DNA from: Thalassospira mesophila
GTDB lineage: Bacteria > Pseudomonadota > Alphaproteobacteria > Rhodospirillales > Thalassospiraceae
Assembly (NCBI RefSeq): GCF_002115755.1
Contig: NZ_JFKA01000003.1
Location: forward strand, 310,001-374,000
Length of the DNA stretch: 64,000 nt
Direction: 5' to 3'
Shown: one piece after another, positions 1 to 9,848 of the stretch
How the letters are laid out: each line of letters begins with the position of its first letter
Numbering within the stretch: the first letter of the stretch is position 1
Program-made: the position numbers and the translations under genes
The notes under the pieces: generated by a model
Seen by the model: the letters and a program-made list of their open reading frames with translations, nothing else
Databases searched by the model: none
Told to the model about the DNA's origin: nothing

Positions 1-1
1 A

Positions 2-664
2 GACCGGGTGGATGTGGCCTTTCGGGTGCGCGATTCGCTCGATAGCGATGCGACCCTGATTGTTAAAACACTGGGCCTCGCCGATGCCATTATGGTGGCC
101 AGCCCGTCCCTGATGGAAAAACTGGGGCCGGATTTTGGTGTTGATGACATCAACAAGTTTCCGACCCTGAGCATCAAGGGCGAGGATGCCGATACCGTGC
201 GCTGGCAGCTTGTGGGCCCGAATGACGATACGCGGATGCTTGAAATTGCCCCGCGGTTATCGACCAGCGATATTTCCATGATCCGCCAATGTGCCTTGCG
301 CGGGCAGGGCATTGCCCTTTTGCCACGTTTTAGCACCCATCATGCCATTCAGGCCGGGCGTCTGGTGCAGGTGTTACCCGAATGGCGCGCCGTTGGCGGG
401 ATTGTGCATATTCTGTTCAAGGCGCGGCGCGGGTTACCACCGGCGGTGCGCGCCCTGATTGACCATTTGACCGTTCGTGCCCGGGAACGCACCCTGTGGG
501 AATGCGACGAAGCCCTTGAACGGCTGTGCCCGCATTACATTTGCCGCGAAGGTGCGATTGAAGATAGCGTTATGCAAAAACCGGACGCCGTGAAATCTGA
601 AGTCCTGAAGCCAGATGTCGTGAAACCGGCGGCAAATGAACCCGCAGAGCTGGTTTCTGCCTGA
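2..664 (+). CDS. LysR-family transcriptional regulator, C-terminal part (5' end outside window)
   Basis: The frame is open from the first bases, so the N-terminal winged helix-turn-helix lies upstream of the window. What remains is the effector-binding (LysR substrate) domain. It begins in the 'VDVAFRV' strand, continues through 'ADAIMVASPSLMEKLG', and includes the 'ALRGQGIALLPRF' stretch typical of the second subdomain. After the domain there is an unusual tail of about 35 residues with imperfect Lys-Pro-Asp-Val repeats (KPDAVK, KPDVVK), probably disordered. LysR proteins usually bind an upstream divergent promoter, which is not visible here, so the target and effector cannot be named. A hairpin terminator follows. 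Confidence 0.85.
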   Translation, partial: DRVDVAFRVRDSLDSDATLIVKTLGLADAIMVASPSLMEKLGPDFGVDDINKFPTLSIKGEDADTVRWQLVGPNDDTRMLEIAPRLSTSDISMIRQCALRGQGIALLPRFSTHHAIQAGRLVQVLPEWRAVGGIVHILFKARRGLPPAVRALIDHLTVRARERTLWECDEALERLCPHYICREGAIEDSVMQKPDAVKSEVLKPDVVKPAANEPAELVSA

Positions 665-694
665 CCGGGTTTGCCGGGTCTGGCCGGTTTGAAG

Positions 695-736
695 ATGCTC
701 TGACGGGGTCGCCAAGGTGATTGTCAGAGCATTTTT
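695..736 (+). terminator. Rho-independent terminator of the LysR gene
   Basis: A perfect 10-bp stem (ATGCTCTGAC at 695-704 with GTCAGAGCAT at 723-732) encloses an 18-base loop and runs into a T tract. It lies about 30 bases after the LysR stop codon. Confidence 0.75.
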
Positions 737-855
737 GTGCCCGCATAATGTATGCCGAAACAAGGTGCCAAATGACCCATGCGCGATTTTTATTGACCGC
801 ATGGCGGGGCTTTCGGCTAAGTAATACTGATAATTTGCATGATATCGCTGGTTTT

Positions 856-888
856 GGCTGATATCAGCCCGCGATGCGGGATGTATAA
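856..888 (+). promoter_or_regulatory. Palindromic operator plus -10 element before the SLC13 permease gene
   Basis: GGCTGATATCAGCC (856-869) is a perfect 14-bp palindrome. It abuts a second one, CCCGC-gat-GCGGG (868-880). Immediately downstream, TGTATAAG (881-888) resembles an extended -10 hexamer, and no good -35 hexamer lies at normal spacing. The palindromes occupy the -35 side, which would suit an activator or repressor site. The assignment is inferred from sequence symmetry only. Confidence 0.45.
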
Positions 889-915
889 GGCCATTTGCGA
901 CAGGGGAAATTCAAC

Positions 916-2787
916 GTGCTAGACAATGTCGTCGCAAACAGTGCGACACCGTTGCAGATGTGGGTTGTACTTGCGCTGGTCGCGGGTTCGCTCGTGCTTT
1001 ATGCATGGGAACGCATTTCGCTTGAAATGACGTCGATGGCGATCATTGCGGTCCTGCTGCTGTTTTTCAATCTTGTGCCGCTTAATGGTGGCGATGGCAG
1101 AAACCTTTTGGGGCCGGACACGCTGATGTCGGGCTTTGCCAACCCCGCCCTGTTAACCGTGCTGGCCTTGCTGGTGGTGGGGCAGGGCATGGTGCTGACC
1201 GGCGGGGTAAGTTATATCGCCGGTTTTATTACCGAACATGGTGGCAAGAATGCCTCGCTGGCAATTTTTGTCGGCCTGTTTGTGGTGATGTTGCTGTCGG
1301 CATTTTTGAACAACACGCCCGTGGTGGTTATTTTCATTCCCATCATTCAGGCACTGGCTGAACGTATTCAACGATCGCCAAGTTCTTTGATGATTCCGCT
1401 GTCTTTTGCCGCCATTTTGGGCGGCATGACCACCTTGATCGGCTCGTCGACCAACCTTCTGGTCTCAAGCTCGCTGATCGAGCTGGGCCAGGAGCCGCTG
1501 GAATTTTTTGAATTCACCGTGGTGGGGGCGGTTCTGGCTTTTTCGGGCTTTTTCTATGTGTTGCTGATTGCACCGCGTCTGTTGCCAGCCCTGGCCTCGA
1601 TGAGCAGCCGTTTGACCAAGCCCGACGGCAGCGGCAAACAGTTTATTGCCCAGATTACCGTTGGCCCGGCGTCAAAAATGATCGGGACCAAGCCGGTGGC
1701 CGGGTTTTTTAAAAACCTGCCCAATGTCACCATTCAAATGATTGTCCGGCGCGAACATGCCGATTTGCCGCCGTTTGACGAACATCTTGAAATTCAGCCC
1801 GGCGACGTTCTGGTGGTGGCCGCAACCCGCAAGGCATTGACCGAAGCCCTGCAAAAAGACCCCGGCCTGATCCACGCCGAAGCCGCTGCCGTGCATGATG
1901 GCAGCACCAATGCTGAAAACAAATCAACCCAGCTTCTGGCCGAGGTGATGTTGCCGCCCGGATCGCGCCTGATTGGTTTTAATCTGGAGCAGATCGGCTT
2001 TCGCTATCAGTATAAATGCCTTGTTTTGGGCATTCAGCGCCGGTCACGCATGATCCGCACCCAGATGACCGAAATCCGGCTTGAAGCTGGCGATGTGTTG
2101 CTGGTGCAGGGACGTTCCGAAGATGTCGAAGCACTGCGCACCATTCGCGATGTTGTGTTGCTGGAATGGTCAACCCGTGCCTTGCCGCGCCCGTTTCATG
2201 CGCGCCGGGCGGCGTTTATTTTTCTGGGCGTGATCGCGCTGGCGGCAACCGGGCTGGTGCCGATCATGATATCAAGCTTTATCGGGGCCGGGCTTATGAT
2301 CGGCTCCGGCGCGCTAAACATGCGCCAGGCATCGCGGGCAATTGACCGCAAAATTGTGTTGCTGGTGGCCGCGGCCCTGGCGCTGGGCAATGCCCTGCAA
2401 TTAACCGGCGGGGCATCCTATATTGCTGATGTGCTGCTGACAGCTTTGCACGGGGCACCGGCACCGGTTATTTTGTCGGTGTTTTTCCTGGTGGTGGCAT
2501 TGTTTACCAATATTTTGTCAAACAATGCCTGTGCGGTTTTGTTCACCCCGATTGGCATTGGCATGGCCCAGCAGCTTGACGTGCCGCCGCATATTTTTGC
2601 GATTGCCGTGGTGATGGCGGCGAACTGTTCTTTTGCCTCTCCGGTGGGGTATCAGACCAACCTTCTGGTGATGGGGCCGGGGCATTACCGGTTTGTTGAT
2701 TTTCTTAAATCCGGCACGCCGCTGATCTTTTTGTTGTGGATTGTCTTTAGCCTGTTTGCGCCGTGGTATTACGGCCTTTCGATGTAG
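916..2787 (+). CDS. SLC13/DASS-type permease with two TrkA-C (RCK-C) domains
   Basis: A 623-residue inner-membrane transporter made of two homologous membrane halves around a cytosolic insert. The first half carries 'LNNTPVVVIFIP' and 'TTLIGSSTNLL'. The second carries 'LSNNACAVLFTP' and 'ASPVGYQTNLL'. These are the paired Ser-Asn-Thr-type substrate/sodium motifs of the DASS (SLC13) family. The insert (about residues 240-410) contains two TrkA-C domains, each ending in 'GDVLVV' or 'GDVLLVQG'. Such proteins are usually annotated as sodium/anion (sulfate or dicarboxylate) symporters, and the substrate cannot be told here. I chose GTG at 916 because AGGGGA sits 8 bases upstream; a TTG seven codons earlier lacks such a site. 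The gene is monocistronic, with its own palindromic promoter region and terminator. Confidence 0.85.
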   Translation: MLDNVVANSATPLQMWVVLALVAGSLVLYAWERISLEMTSMAIIAVLLLFFNLVPLNGGDGRNLLGPDTLMSGFANPALLTVLALLVVGQGMVLTGGVSYIAGFITEHGGKNASLAIFVGLFVVMLLSAFLNNTPVVVIFIPIIQALAERIQRSPSSLMIPLSFAAILGGMTTLIGSSTNLLVSSSLIELGQEPLEFFEFTVVGAVLAFSGFFYVLLIAPRLLPALASMSSRLTKPDGSGKQFIAQITVGPASKMIGTKPVAGFFKNLPNVTIQMIVRREHADLPPFDEHLEIQPGDVLVVAATRKALTEALQKDPGLIHAEAAAVHDGSTNAENKSTQLLAEVMLPPGSRLIGFNLEQIGFRYQYKCLVLGIQRRSRMIRTQMTEIRLEAGDVLLVQGRSEDVEALRTIRDVVLLEWSTRALPRPFHARRAAFIFLGVIALAATGLVPIMISSFIGAGLMIGSGALNMRQASRAIDRKIVLLVAAALALGNALQLTGGASYIADVLLTALHGAPAPVILSVFFLVVALFTNILSNNACAVLFTPIGIGMAQQLDVPPHIFAIAVVMAANCSFASPVGYQTNLLVMGPGHYRFVDFLKSGTPLIFLLWIVFSLFAPWYYGLSM

Positions 2788-2807
2788 GGCTGAACCGTTG
2801 TTATGGT

Positions 2808-2848
2808 AAAAAGGCCAATCTGTTCATTTGAAACGGATTGGCCTTTTT
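2808..2848 (+). terminator. Rho-independent terminator of the SLC13 permease gene
   Basis: AAAAAGGCCAATC at 2808-2820 pairs with GATTGGCCTTTTT at 2836-2848. The loop is partly paired and the 3' side forms the U run. The flanking A and T tracts would let it work in both directions. Confidence 0.85.
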
Positions 2849-3036
2849 CGTGCTTCGCCCCGGCAAGGCGATTGGCGATGGCTGATATACCTTAATCGGC
2901 ATTAACCCTTGCATCGAACGCGTTTGACTTTTGCTATCAAGGCAATAGGATCGCGCTTCGTTTTTGCCAATGTGCCGTAAAATTGCCGGAACAGCCGGTA
3001 TTGCGGTGTTTTTTCCGTCTGATCAGGAACAGTCCC

Positions 3037-4218
3037 ATGGTCGATATTGCCAATTTTCCCAAGCCTGTTAACCGCCCTGCCAGTGCCAATTTTTCGTCGG
3101 GTCCGTGCAAAAAGCGCCCCGGTTGGTCCGCAGATGCGCTTGAAACCGAGGTTCTGGGGCGTTCGCATCGATCTGCACTGGGCAAGGCCCGGTTAGAAGA
3201 CGCAATTGACCGCACCCATGACATTTTGAAACTGCCCGAAGGGTATGTCGTCGGTGTTGTCCCGGCATCGGATACCGGGGCTGTTGAAATGGCGTTGTGG
3301 TCAATGCTGGGGCCACGCGGTGTGGACATGCTGGCGTGGGAAAGTTTTGGTGCCACCTGGGTAACGGATGTTTTAAAGCAGCTGAAACTTGACGATGTGC
3401 GCGTGCATGAAGCCGATTACGGCAAGCTGCCCGACCTGACCAAGGTTGATTTTGACCGCGATGTTGTTTTCACCTGGAACGGGACAACAGCCGGCGTGCG
3501 CGTGCCCAATGGCGACTGGATTGCATCTGATCGCAAGGGGCTGACATTTTGCGATGCGACCTCGGCGATTTTTGCCATGGAACTGCCGTGGGACAAGCTC
3601 GACGTTGTGACCTATAGCTGGCAAAAAGTGCTGGGCGGCGAGGGTGGCCACGGGGTTATCATTCTAAGCCCGCGTGCGATTGAACGCCTTGAAAGCCATG
3701 TTCCAGCCTGGCCGATGCCCAAAATTTTCCGCATGACCAAGGGCGGCAAGCTGATTGACGGTATTTTTCGCGGCGAAACCATCAACACGCCGTCGATGCT
3801 GGTGGTGGAAGATGCGATTGATGCCCTGAAATGGGCGCAAGGCATTGGCGGGTTGAACGGTTTGCTGGCCCGTACCCGCGAAAACCGCCGTTTGCTTGAT
3901 GAATGGCTGGCGCAAAGCGACTGGGCGGCCGATTTGGCCGAAAAACCCGAAACGGCGTCGAATACATCGATGTGCATTAAAATCGTCGACCCGTGGGCAC
4001 TGGCACAGGATGCGAAAATTCAGGCGTCGTTGCCAAAACGGGTGTCGCAGTTGCTCGATTACGAAAAAGTGGCCTATGATATTAATGGCTATCGTGATGC
4101 GCCTCCCGGCCTTCGAATTTGGGGTGGTGCCACGGTAGAGTCCAGCGATATCAAGGCGTTGTTGCCGTGGCTTGACTGGGCATATGGCGTTGCCAAAGCC
4201 GAAATCAAGCAGGGCTGA
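3037..4218 (+). CDS. serC: Phosphoserine aminotransferase
   Basis: A 393-residue fold-type I PLP enzyme that makes phosphoserine from 3-phosphohydroxypyruvate and glutamate in serine synthesis. The protein opens with '[15 protein letters not shown]', the substrate-loop region of SerC. The PLP lysine is in '[15 protein letters not shown]' (about residue 200), and '[12 protein letters not shown]' follows. It belongs to the longer alphaproteobacterial/archaeal SerC subgroup. I take ATG 3037 as start (AGGA 8 bases upstream) over an in-frame ATG 18 codons earlier, because homology begins at '[10 protein letters not shown]'. In many Rhodospirillales serA follows serC; here hisZ follows after about 155 bases. 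Confidence 0.93.
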   Translation: MVDIANFPKPVNRPASANFSSGPCKKRPGWSADALETEVLGRSHRSALGKARLEDAIDRTHDILKLPEGYVVGVVPASDTGAVEMALWSMLGPRGVDMLAWESFGATWVTDVLKQLKLDDVRVHEADYGKLPDLTKVDFDRDVVFTWNGTTAGVRVPNGDWIASDRKGLTFCDATSAIFAMELPWDKLDVVTYSWQKVLGGEGGHGVIILSPRAIERLESHVPAWPMPKIFRMTKGGKLIDGIFRGETINTPSMLVVEDAIDALKWAQGIGGLNGLLARTRENRRLLDEWLAQSDWAADLAEKPETASNTSMCIKIVDPWALAQDAKIQASLPKRVSQLLDYEKVAYDINGYRDAPPGLRIWGGATVESSDIKALLPWLDWAYGVAKAEIKQG

Positions 4219-4374
4219 AGACACGGTCCGAGATATTATTTGCGTTTTTCGGGTTTTCCCGTTGCCCTGTGCGTCACAACACGGTAGTAACCGCTACCGG
4301 ATGCACAGAGCAAGGCGCATGCGAACCAAATGCCTTGCTCGAATTTGCACGCACAGTCCGGAAAGTCTGAAAAT

Positions 4375-5541
4375 ATGACCGAACTCGCCAGGAAAGCCCT
4401 TCTTCCCGCCGGTTTGCAGGATGTCCTGCCGGTGGTTGCTGCCCAAGAGGCGCAGATCCGCGAAAAGCTGATGGCGAGTTTCGCCCTTGCAGGCTATGAC
4501 CGCGTAAAAACCCCCTTGGTTGAATTTGAAGAAAGCCTGCTTGAAGGGGCTGCGCCAGAACTGGCAAAGCAGACCTTCCGCCTGATGGACCCGGTTTCGC
4601 ACCGGATGATGGGTGTTCGTTCCGATATGACTCCGCAAGTGGGCCGTATTGCCGCCACCCGCCTCAAAGATGATCCCCGCCCGTTACGCTTGGCCTATTC
4701 CGGCGATGTTTTGCGCATTCAGGGCACGCAGTTGCGCCCCGAACGCCAGTTCGCCCAGGTTGGTGCCGAATTGATTGGCGTTTCCAGTGCGGCAGCCGAT
4801 ACCGAGATTGTTTTGCTGGCGCTTGAAGCGTTGGAAAATGTCGGTATGCCCGATGTGTCGGTTGATTTGAATTTGCCGACCCTGCCAACCCGCCTGTTTG
4901 AAGCCTTTTCTGTTTCCCCCGATGATCGCGAAAAGCTGACCCAGGCGTTAGAACGCCGCGACGTTGCCGCGATCAAGGCGGCCAATGGCCCGGTAACCGA
5001 TGTTCTGGTAACGTTGCTGGAGGCCGCTGGCCCGGCCAGCACCGCATTACCGCGCTTGAAACGGCTTGAATTGCCGCTGGGGGCGTCGGAAGATTTGCAT
5101 CGTCTGGTCGAGGTTGCTGAACGTATTTTAGCATCCGACCTCGATGCGGCCTTAACCATTGACCCGGTTGAAATGGCGGGTTTTCGCTATCAGACCGGGG
5201 TTAGCTTTACCATTTTTGGCAAACATGTCCGGGGCGAGCTGGGCCGTGGCGGCCGTTATCGTGCCGGGGGTGCCAGCGGCGAAGCCGCAACGGGCATGTC
5301 GTTGTTTATGGATACGGTTTTGCGCGGCCTTGATGCGCCGGTGGCAGCGCCGCGGGTGTATTTGCCTCTGGGTGTTGCCCAGCGCGAAGCGCGCAAATTG
5401 CGCCACGATGGCCATGTTACCATTGCTGCCCTTGAAGGGGCAGCCGAGGCCAAAACCGCCGATGCCGCCCGCAAGGAAGCGGAACGGATGGGCTGTGATT
5501 TCATTTATCTTGATGGGCGGGTTCAACCGCTGGACGCGTAG
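4375..5541 (+). CDS. hisZ: ATP phosphoribosyltransferase regulatory subunit
   Basis: A 388-residue protein related to histidyl-tRNA synthetase but lacking aminoacylation function. It pairs with short-form HisG to catalyse and feedback-regulate the first step of histidine synthesis. Class II synthetase motifs are visible: '[15 protein letters not shown]' near the N terminus, '[16 protein letters not shown]' (motif 2 region), '[15 protein letters not shown]', and 'ELGRGGRY' late in the protein. There is no C-terminal anticodon-binding domain, as expected for HisZ. The start at 4375 has GGAAAG about 9 bases upstream. Its presence implies that a short HisG is encoded elsewhere in the genome. Confidence 0.92.
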   Translation: MTELARKALLPAGLQDVLPVVAAQEAQIREKLMASFALAGYDRVKTPLVEFEESLLEGAAPELAKQTFRLMDPVSHRMMGVRSDMTPQVGRIAATRLKDDPRPLRLAYSGDVLRIQGTQLRPERQFAQVGAELIGVSSAAADTEIVLLALEALENVGMPDVSVDLNLPTLPTRLFEAFSVSPDDREKLTQALERRDVAAIKAANGPVTDVLVTLLEAAGPASTALPRLKRLELPLGASEDLHRLVEVAERILASDLDAALTIDPVEMAGFRYQTGVSFTIFGKHVRGELGRGGRYRAGGASGEAATGMSLFMDTVLRGLDAPVAAPRVYLPLGVAQREARKLRHDGHVTIAALEGAAEAKTADAARKEAERMGCDFIYLDGRVQPLDA

Positions 5542-5591
5542 GCTTTCGCTGGAGAAGTGAAGCTGTTTTTTATCGCTCAAGGAGTTTTGCG

Positions 5592-6887
5592 ATGACCAAT
5601 GTTGCCGTGATCGGTTCCCAGTGGGGGGACGAAGGTAAAGGCAAGATCGTTGACTGGCTGTCAGAACGTGCCGATGTTGTGGTTCGTTTTCAGGGTGGTC
5701 ACAATGCCGGTCATACGCTGGTAATTGATGGCAAGGTTTATAAACTAAGCCTGCTGCCATCAGGTATCGTGCGCGACAAGAAACTGTCGGTGATCGGTAA
5801 TGGCGTGGTTGTTGACCCGTGGGCATTGCTGGCCGAAATTTCGCGCTTGCAGGAACAAGGTGTGACCATTACGCCCGAAAACCTGCGTGTTGCCGAAAAT
5901 GCCTGCCTGATTTTGCCGCTGCATGGCAATCTGGACAAGGCCCGCGAAGCAGCCGCCACCGGCAACAACAAAATCGGCACCACCGGCCGTGGTATCGGCC
6001 CGGCATATGAAGACCGCGTTGGTCGCCGTGCCATTCGCGTGGGTGATTTGGCCGACGAGGAATTGCTGGCTGCCAAGGTTGAGAACCTTTTAACCCACCA
6101 CAACGCTTTGCTGCGCGGTTTGGGCCAGCCGGAAGTGGACGGGGCCGAATTGCTGGCACAGCTTAAAGACGTTGCGCCGAAAATTTTGCCGTTCGCTGAC
6201 ACCGTGTGGAAATCGCTGAACCAGTTTAAAGAAGCTGGCAAGCGTATTTTGTTTGAAGGCGCACAGGGTACGATGCTTGACATTGACCATGGCACCTATC
6301 CGTATGTGACGTCGTCCAACACCATCTCCGGTTCTGCCGCGGGCGGGTCGGGCGTTGGCCCGTCGGGTGTCGGGTATGTTTTGGGCATTACCAAGGCCTA
6401 TACCACCCGTGTGGGCGAGGGGCCGTTTCCGTCTGAACTGTTTGATGCCGATGGCGACCGTTTGGGCGAACGCGGCCATGAATTTGGCGTGGTAACCGGG
6501 CGCAAACGCCGCTGTGGCTGGTTTGATGCCACCTTGGTGCGTCAGTCGGTCAAGGTGAACGGTATTCACGGTATTGCCCTGACCAAACTTGACGTTCTGG
6601 ACGGGTTTGACGAGATTAAAATTTGCACCGCCTATGATATTGATGGTGAAATTTACGACCATTTGCCCGCCAACCAGCGTTTGCAGGCCAAGGCCAAGCC
6701 GGTTTATGAAACCATTCCCGGCTGGTCGGAAACCACAAGGGGCGCGCGCAGCTGGGCCGATTTGCCGGCAACCGCAATCAAGTATGTGCGCCGGATCGAG
6801 GAACTGATCGAGGCGCCGGTGGCACTTCTGTCCACCAGCCCGGAACGTGACGATACCATTCTTGTTCACGACCCTTTCAGCGCCTGA
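5592..6887 (+). CDS. purA: Adenylosuccinate synthetase
   Basis: A full-length 431-residue cytosolic enzyme joining IMP and aspartate, at the cost of GTP, to make adenylosuccinate for AMP. Signatures include '[14 protein letters not shown]' (GTP-binding P-loop with catalytic Asp), '[10 protein letters not shown]', '[14 protein letters not shown]', '[19 protein letters not shown]' and '[14 protein letters not shown]'. The start has AAGGAG 7 bases upstream. It lies 50 bases after hisZ, so serC, hisZ and purA probably form one transcript of amino-acid and purine genes, ending at the strong terminator just downstream. Confidence 0.97.
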   Translation: MTNVAVIGSQWGDEGKGKIVDWLSERADVVVRFQGGHNAGHTLVIDGKVYKLSLLPSGIVRDKKLSVIGNGVVVDPWALLAEISRLQEQGVTITPENLRVAENACLILPLHGNLDKAREAAATGNNKIGTTGRGIGPAYEDRVGRRAIRVGDLADEELLAAKVENLLTHHNALLRGLGQPEVDGAELLAQLKDVAPKILPFADTVWKSLNQFKEAGKRILFEGAQGTMLDIDHGTYPYVTSSNTISGSAAGGSGVGPSGVGYVLGITKAYTTRVGEGPFPSELFDADGDRLGERGHEFGVVTGRKRRCGWFDATLVRQSVKVNGIHGIALTKLDVLDGFDEIKICTAYDIDGEIYDHLPANQRLQAKAKPVYETIPGWSETTRGARSWADLPATAIKYVRRIEELIEAPVALLSTSPERDDTILVHDPFSA

Positions 6888-6907
6888 GAAACTTAATTGT
6901 AAAGTTG

Positions 6908-6937
6908 AAAAACCGCCCGCATTGCCGGGCGGTTTTT
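6908..6937 (+). terminator. Rho-independent terminator of the purA transcript
   Basis: A 12-bp stem, AAAAACCGCCCG (6908-6919) with CGGGCGGTTTTT (6926-6937), has a 6-base loop and a T run. It is 20 bases after the purA stop. Confidence 0.92.
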
Positions 6938-7054
6938 TGTCTTTAAACGCAAATGGATAGATGACGTTCTTGAGGCATGTCGATAACGTCTTGCCCCTTG
7001 TGGGTATCGGCAGTATCGTTTGGGTTGTTCATGAACAGTTAAACCACGGGTTCG

Positions 7055-9181
7055 ATGGCTGATAACGCAAAGATGCAGCCCGATGATGTGCCGTCCGATC
7101 TGGAAACAGAGGATGACGCGCCTCTGTCGGACGATGGTCAGGAAGACCAGATTGCACCGTCACCAGAAACAGCAGCGCCAACCGGCGTTGGCAACAGGCA
7201 TGTCGATATCGGGAATTTTCGCATTTTCCCCGATTTGCGGTTGGCAGAGTTTGATTGCGGCCCGTCGCAAGCCTTTGTGGCCGAAGGAACCAAGCGCGAT
7301 GACGGCCCGTTATTTGCGTTGCTTGCAGATCCTTTGCTGCCCACCCGGTCTGATTTATTAAGGGTCTTGTCGGGGGTTCGTGTCGCCGGGCAGCTTGATT
7401 TGCTGGACTATGAAATTGTCTATTGGCCGCCACTGGATCGCAGCACGATTGTTTGTTTTTACAGCAAGCCGGGTGGCAGCAAGGTGTTTACCGATGGTGG
7501 CAAAAAGGCCGTTATCGACGAACATGACCTGCCGCTGGCGGTGATTGCGCCGATTATCAATGTTCTGACGATCCTGTCGGATAAAAATCTGGCCCATCGC
7601 AATTTGCGCGCCGAGAACCTGTTTTTTGCCGACGAAGAACGCGCCAGTGTTGTTGTGGGCGATTGTGTTTCCTTGCCTGCCGGGTTTGCCCAGCCGCTGG
7701 TTTACGAACCGATTGACCGCATGACAGCCGACCCGGCCGGGCGTGGATCGGGGGCGTTGTCGGACGATCTTTATGCGCTGGGGATCATGATTGCCGCGCT
7801 GGGTATCGGCCATACGCCGCTTTCGAAATTTTCTGACAAGGAAGTTATCGAAATGAAGCTGGCGCGGGGGTCGTTCCAAACCATAGCCGCCCACGAAAAA
7901 TTGCCACTGACCCTGATCGAGCCGATCCGGGGCCTGTTATGCGATGATTTTGAAGAACGCTGGGGTCTGTCGGAACTTAATAACTGGCTGGACGGGCGGC
8001 GGGTAAAACCGGTGCAGGGAAATACCGACCGCAGGGCCGCCCGGGCGCAAAATATTGGCGGGCGTGATTATTATACCACGCGCGGTCTTGCCAACGGCAT
8101 TACCAATAATTGGGCGGCGTCGCTTGCACCGTTACGCGATGGTGTTGTCGAGGTGTGGCTGCGACGCGGTTTGAACGATGCCGAACGTTCAAAGGCGATG
8201 TCGGAAGCCATGCGTCAGATGGCATGGTCGGGCAGCGATAAACGCACCGCCGAAGATGTGCTGGTATCGCGCGGTATTGCCATTCTCGACCCTAACGGGC
8301 CGGTGCGTCATAAAACGTTTTCGGCCATGCTGGATGGCTTGGGAAACATGTTATCTTATGACGTGCAGCATGGCAGCGGGGCACAGGCATTTTCCGAAGT
8401 TGTGGTGCGCGACCTGCCGACTTTCTGGTTTTCGCGGTTATCGGGGTTTCGCCCTGAAATACAATCGCAGCAGCAGGTCTATAAAGGCCTGCGTTATTAT
8501 ATGCAGCAACAAAGCATGGGGTATGGCTATGAGCGATGCCTTTATGCCCTGGTTAAAAACCAGCATTGCCTGAGTCCGCTGGTCGACAAAGAATATGTTA
8601 TTCACATCGCCCAGCTGTTACCGGCCCTTGAAAAAGTTGCCGCGATCACCCCGCATAGCAACTGGCCGGTTGATCGTCATATTGCGGCATTTATTGCGGT
8701 TCGGCTGCAAGATGATACCGAACCCCAGCTAACAGCCCTGCAAAATACCGGTGACGAAGTTGAATTCAGCCGGTCGATCATTAGTTTGCTGGCCTTGGTG
8801 CAGTGGCGACATGGGCCAGACAGTTTGCCCCATTTGGGGTTATGGGTGGCACGGCTGATGGAACCCGCCACAAAGGTGTTTCACAGCAAGGAGCGCCGGG
8901 AAAAAGTTGAACGTGAAATTCCCAAACTGGCAAAGCGCGGCAATTTGGTCGAATTATATAATTTGATCAATGACGAAAAAGAACGCCGCCGCGACCAGGA
9001 CGAATTTATTGCCGCAGTCGAAGAATATTCCGCCGCTGATAGCGAAGTGTTCGATCTGGAATCATCAGGCTCGGTGCGGCTTATTCTGGCCGAGCAGATC
9101 GGGCGTCAGGTGGCATCCTTTGCCGCCACAATGATCGCACTGCTAACGGTTTCGGCCCTTTTCATGATGATCGTCTGGTAG
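7055..9181 (+). CDS. Membrane-anchored protein kinase-like protein, probable pseudokinase
   Basis: 708 residues. An acidic, probably disordered N terminus (about 1-55) precedes a domain that resembles a eukaryotic-type Ser/Thr kinase. 'HRNLRAENLFF' (about residues 181-191) aligns with the catalytic loop HRDLKPEN, but the catalytic Asp is Asn. The following 'VVGDCVSL' stands where DFG is expected. 'SDDLYALGIMIAAL' matches the helix F region. I find no clear Gly-rich loop or ion-pair Lys. About 350 residues of unknown, mostly helical sequence follow, then one transmembrane helix at the very C terminus ('FAATMIALLTVSALFMMIVW'). I infer a tail-anchored pseudokinase with its bulk in the cytosol. 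It is 15 bases upstream of a small membrane protein, likely a partner. No obvious ribosome-binding site fixes the start. Confidence 0.6.
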   Translation: MADNAKMQPDDVPSDLETEDDAPLSDDGQEDQIAPSPETAAPTGVGNRHVDIGNFRIFPDLRLAEFDCGPSQAFVAEGTKRDDGPLFALLADPLLPTRSDLLRVLSGVRVAGQLDLLDYEIVYWPPLDRSTIVCFYSKPGGSKVFTDGGKKAVIDEHDLPLAVIAPIINVLTILSDKNLAHRNLRAENLFFADEERASVVVGDCVSLPAGFAQPLVYEPIDRMTADPAGRGSGALSDDLYALGIMIAALGIGHTPLSKFSDKEVIEMKLARGSFQTIAAHEKLPLTLIEPIRGLLCDDFEERWGLSELNNWLDGRRVKPVQGNTDRRAARAQNIGGRDYYTTRGLANGITNNWAASLAPLRDGVVEVWLRRGLNDAERSKAMSEAMRQMAWSGSDKRTAEDVLVSRGIAILDPNGPVRHKTFSAMLDGLGNMLSYDVQHGSGAQAFSEVVVRDLPTFWFSRLSGFRPEIQSQQQVYKGLRYYMQQQSMGYGYERCLYALVKNQHCLSPLVDKEYVIHIAQLLPALEKVAAITPHSNWPVDRHIAAFIAVRLQDDTEPQLTALQNTGDEVEFSRSIISLLALVQWRHGPDSLPHLGLWVARLMEPATKVFHSKERREKVEREIPKLAKRGNLVELYNLINDEKERRRDQDEFIAAVEEYSAADSEVFDLESSGSVRLILAEQIGRQVASFAATMIALLTVSALFMMIVW

Positions 9182-9196
9182 GGGGAGGGCAGCGTT

Positions 9197-9694
9197 ATGG
9201 CAAAAAAAGATAAAGCGGCCGCAAAGCCCGCCAAGCAGGCAAAAAAATCCGGCGGATTGTCCTTTTTTGCCATTCTGGTGATGGCTGTTTTGCTGTTTAT
9301 GGTGGCCCTGCCCACATTTATTACGCTGGTGGTGGGGCTGTTGCCCTCATTGCTGGCATTTATGTTTGACCGACACCGGGGCCGGTATCTGGTGCGCTGT
9401 GTTTTCGGGCTGAATTTTTCGGGTGTCGCCCCCTATGTGATGGAGCTGTGGCAGGATGGCGAGCAAAGCATGGCCATGGCCACCCATCAGTTGCTGGATC
9501 CGATGACAATGACCATCATGTATGGTGCGGCTGGTTTGGGCTGGCTGATTTATCTGGTGATGCCGCCTGTGGTTGCCAATGTTCTTAATTTGACAGCCCA
9601 GCGCCGGGCAATGGAACTGCGCCAGCAACAGCGCGATCTGATTCAGGTGTGGGGAGAGTCCCTGATTTCCGAAATCGAAAAAGGCGGGCGCTAA
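9197..9694 (+). CDS. Small inner-membrane protein of unknown function
   Basis: 165 residues. A Lys/Ala-rich cytosolic N terminus (about 1-20) is followed by one long or two short hydrophobic segments (about 22-60, 'FFAILVMAVLLFMVALPTF' and onward) and another near residues 108-128 ('GLGWLIYLVMPPVVANVL'). A charged, Gln/Arg-rich helix forms the C terminus. A strong GGGGGAGGG ribosome-binding site precedes it. The 15-base gap after the pseudokinase-like gene indicates co-transcription. I do not recognise the family; the pair probably acts together at the membrane. Confidence 0.7.
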   Translation: MAKKDKAAAKPAKQAKKSGGLSFFAILVMAVLLFMVALPTFITLVVGLLPSLLAFMFDRHRGRYLVRCVFGLNFSGVAPYVMELWQDGEQSMAMATHQLLDPMTMTIMYGAAGLGWLIYLVMPPVVANVLNLTAQRRAMELRQQQRDLIQVWGESLISEIEKGGR

Positions 9695-9817
9695 AGCATG
9701 GATCTTATTAAAAGAAATATACTTTAGGGTCAGAAACCCTCAGATATCGGATCGGCCTCGTCGCAGGCAACTCTTTTTATCGTTTTGCGGTAATGGCAGG
9801 TGTTTGATGGCTCTGAT

Positions 9818-9840
9818 AAAAAGAACGGCCCTTAAGGCCG
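9818..9840 (-). terminator. Probable terminator of rpoH
   Basis: Read on the minus strand, CGGCC-TTAAG-GGCCG is followed by TTCTTTTT (plus-strand 9825 down to 9818). The stem is short (5 bp) but GC-rich. It lies about 75 bases past the rpoH stop. Confidence 0.6.
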
Positions 9841-9848
9841 ATCTCTGG

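Noticed and set aside
6090-6869. A 259-codon minus-strand open frame inside purA
   Set aside because: purA is full-length with all motifs; the antisense frame reflects third-position GC bias.
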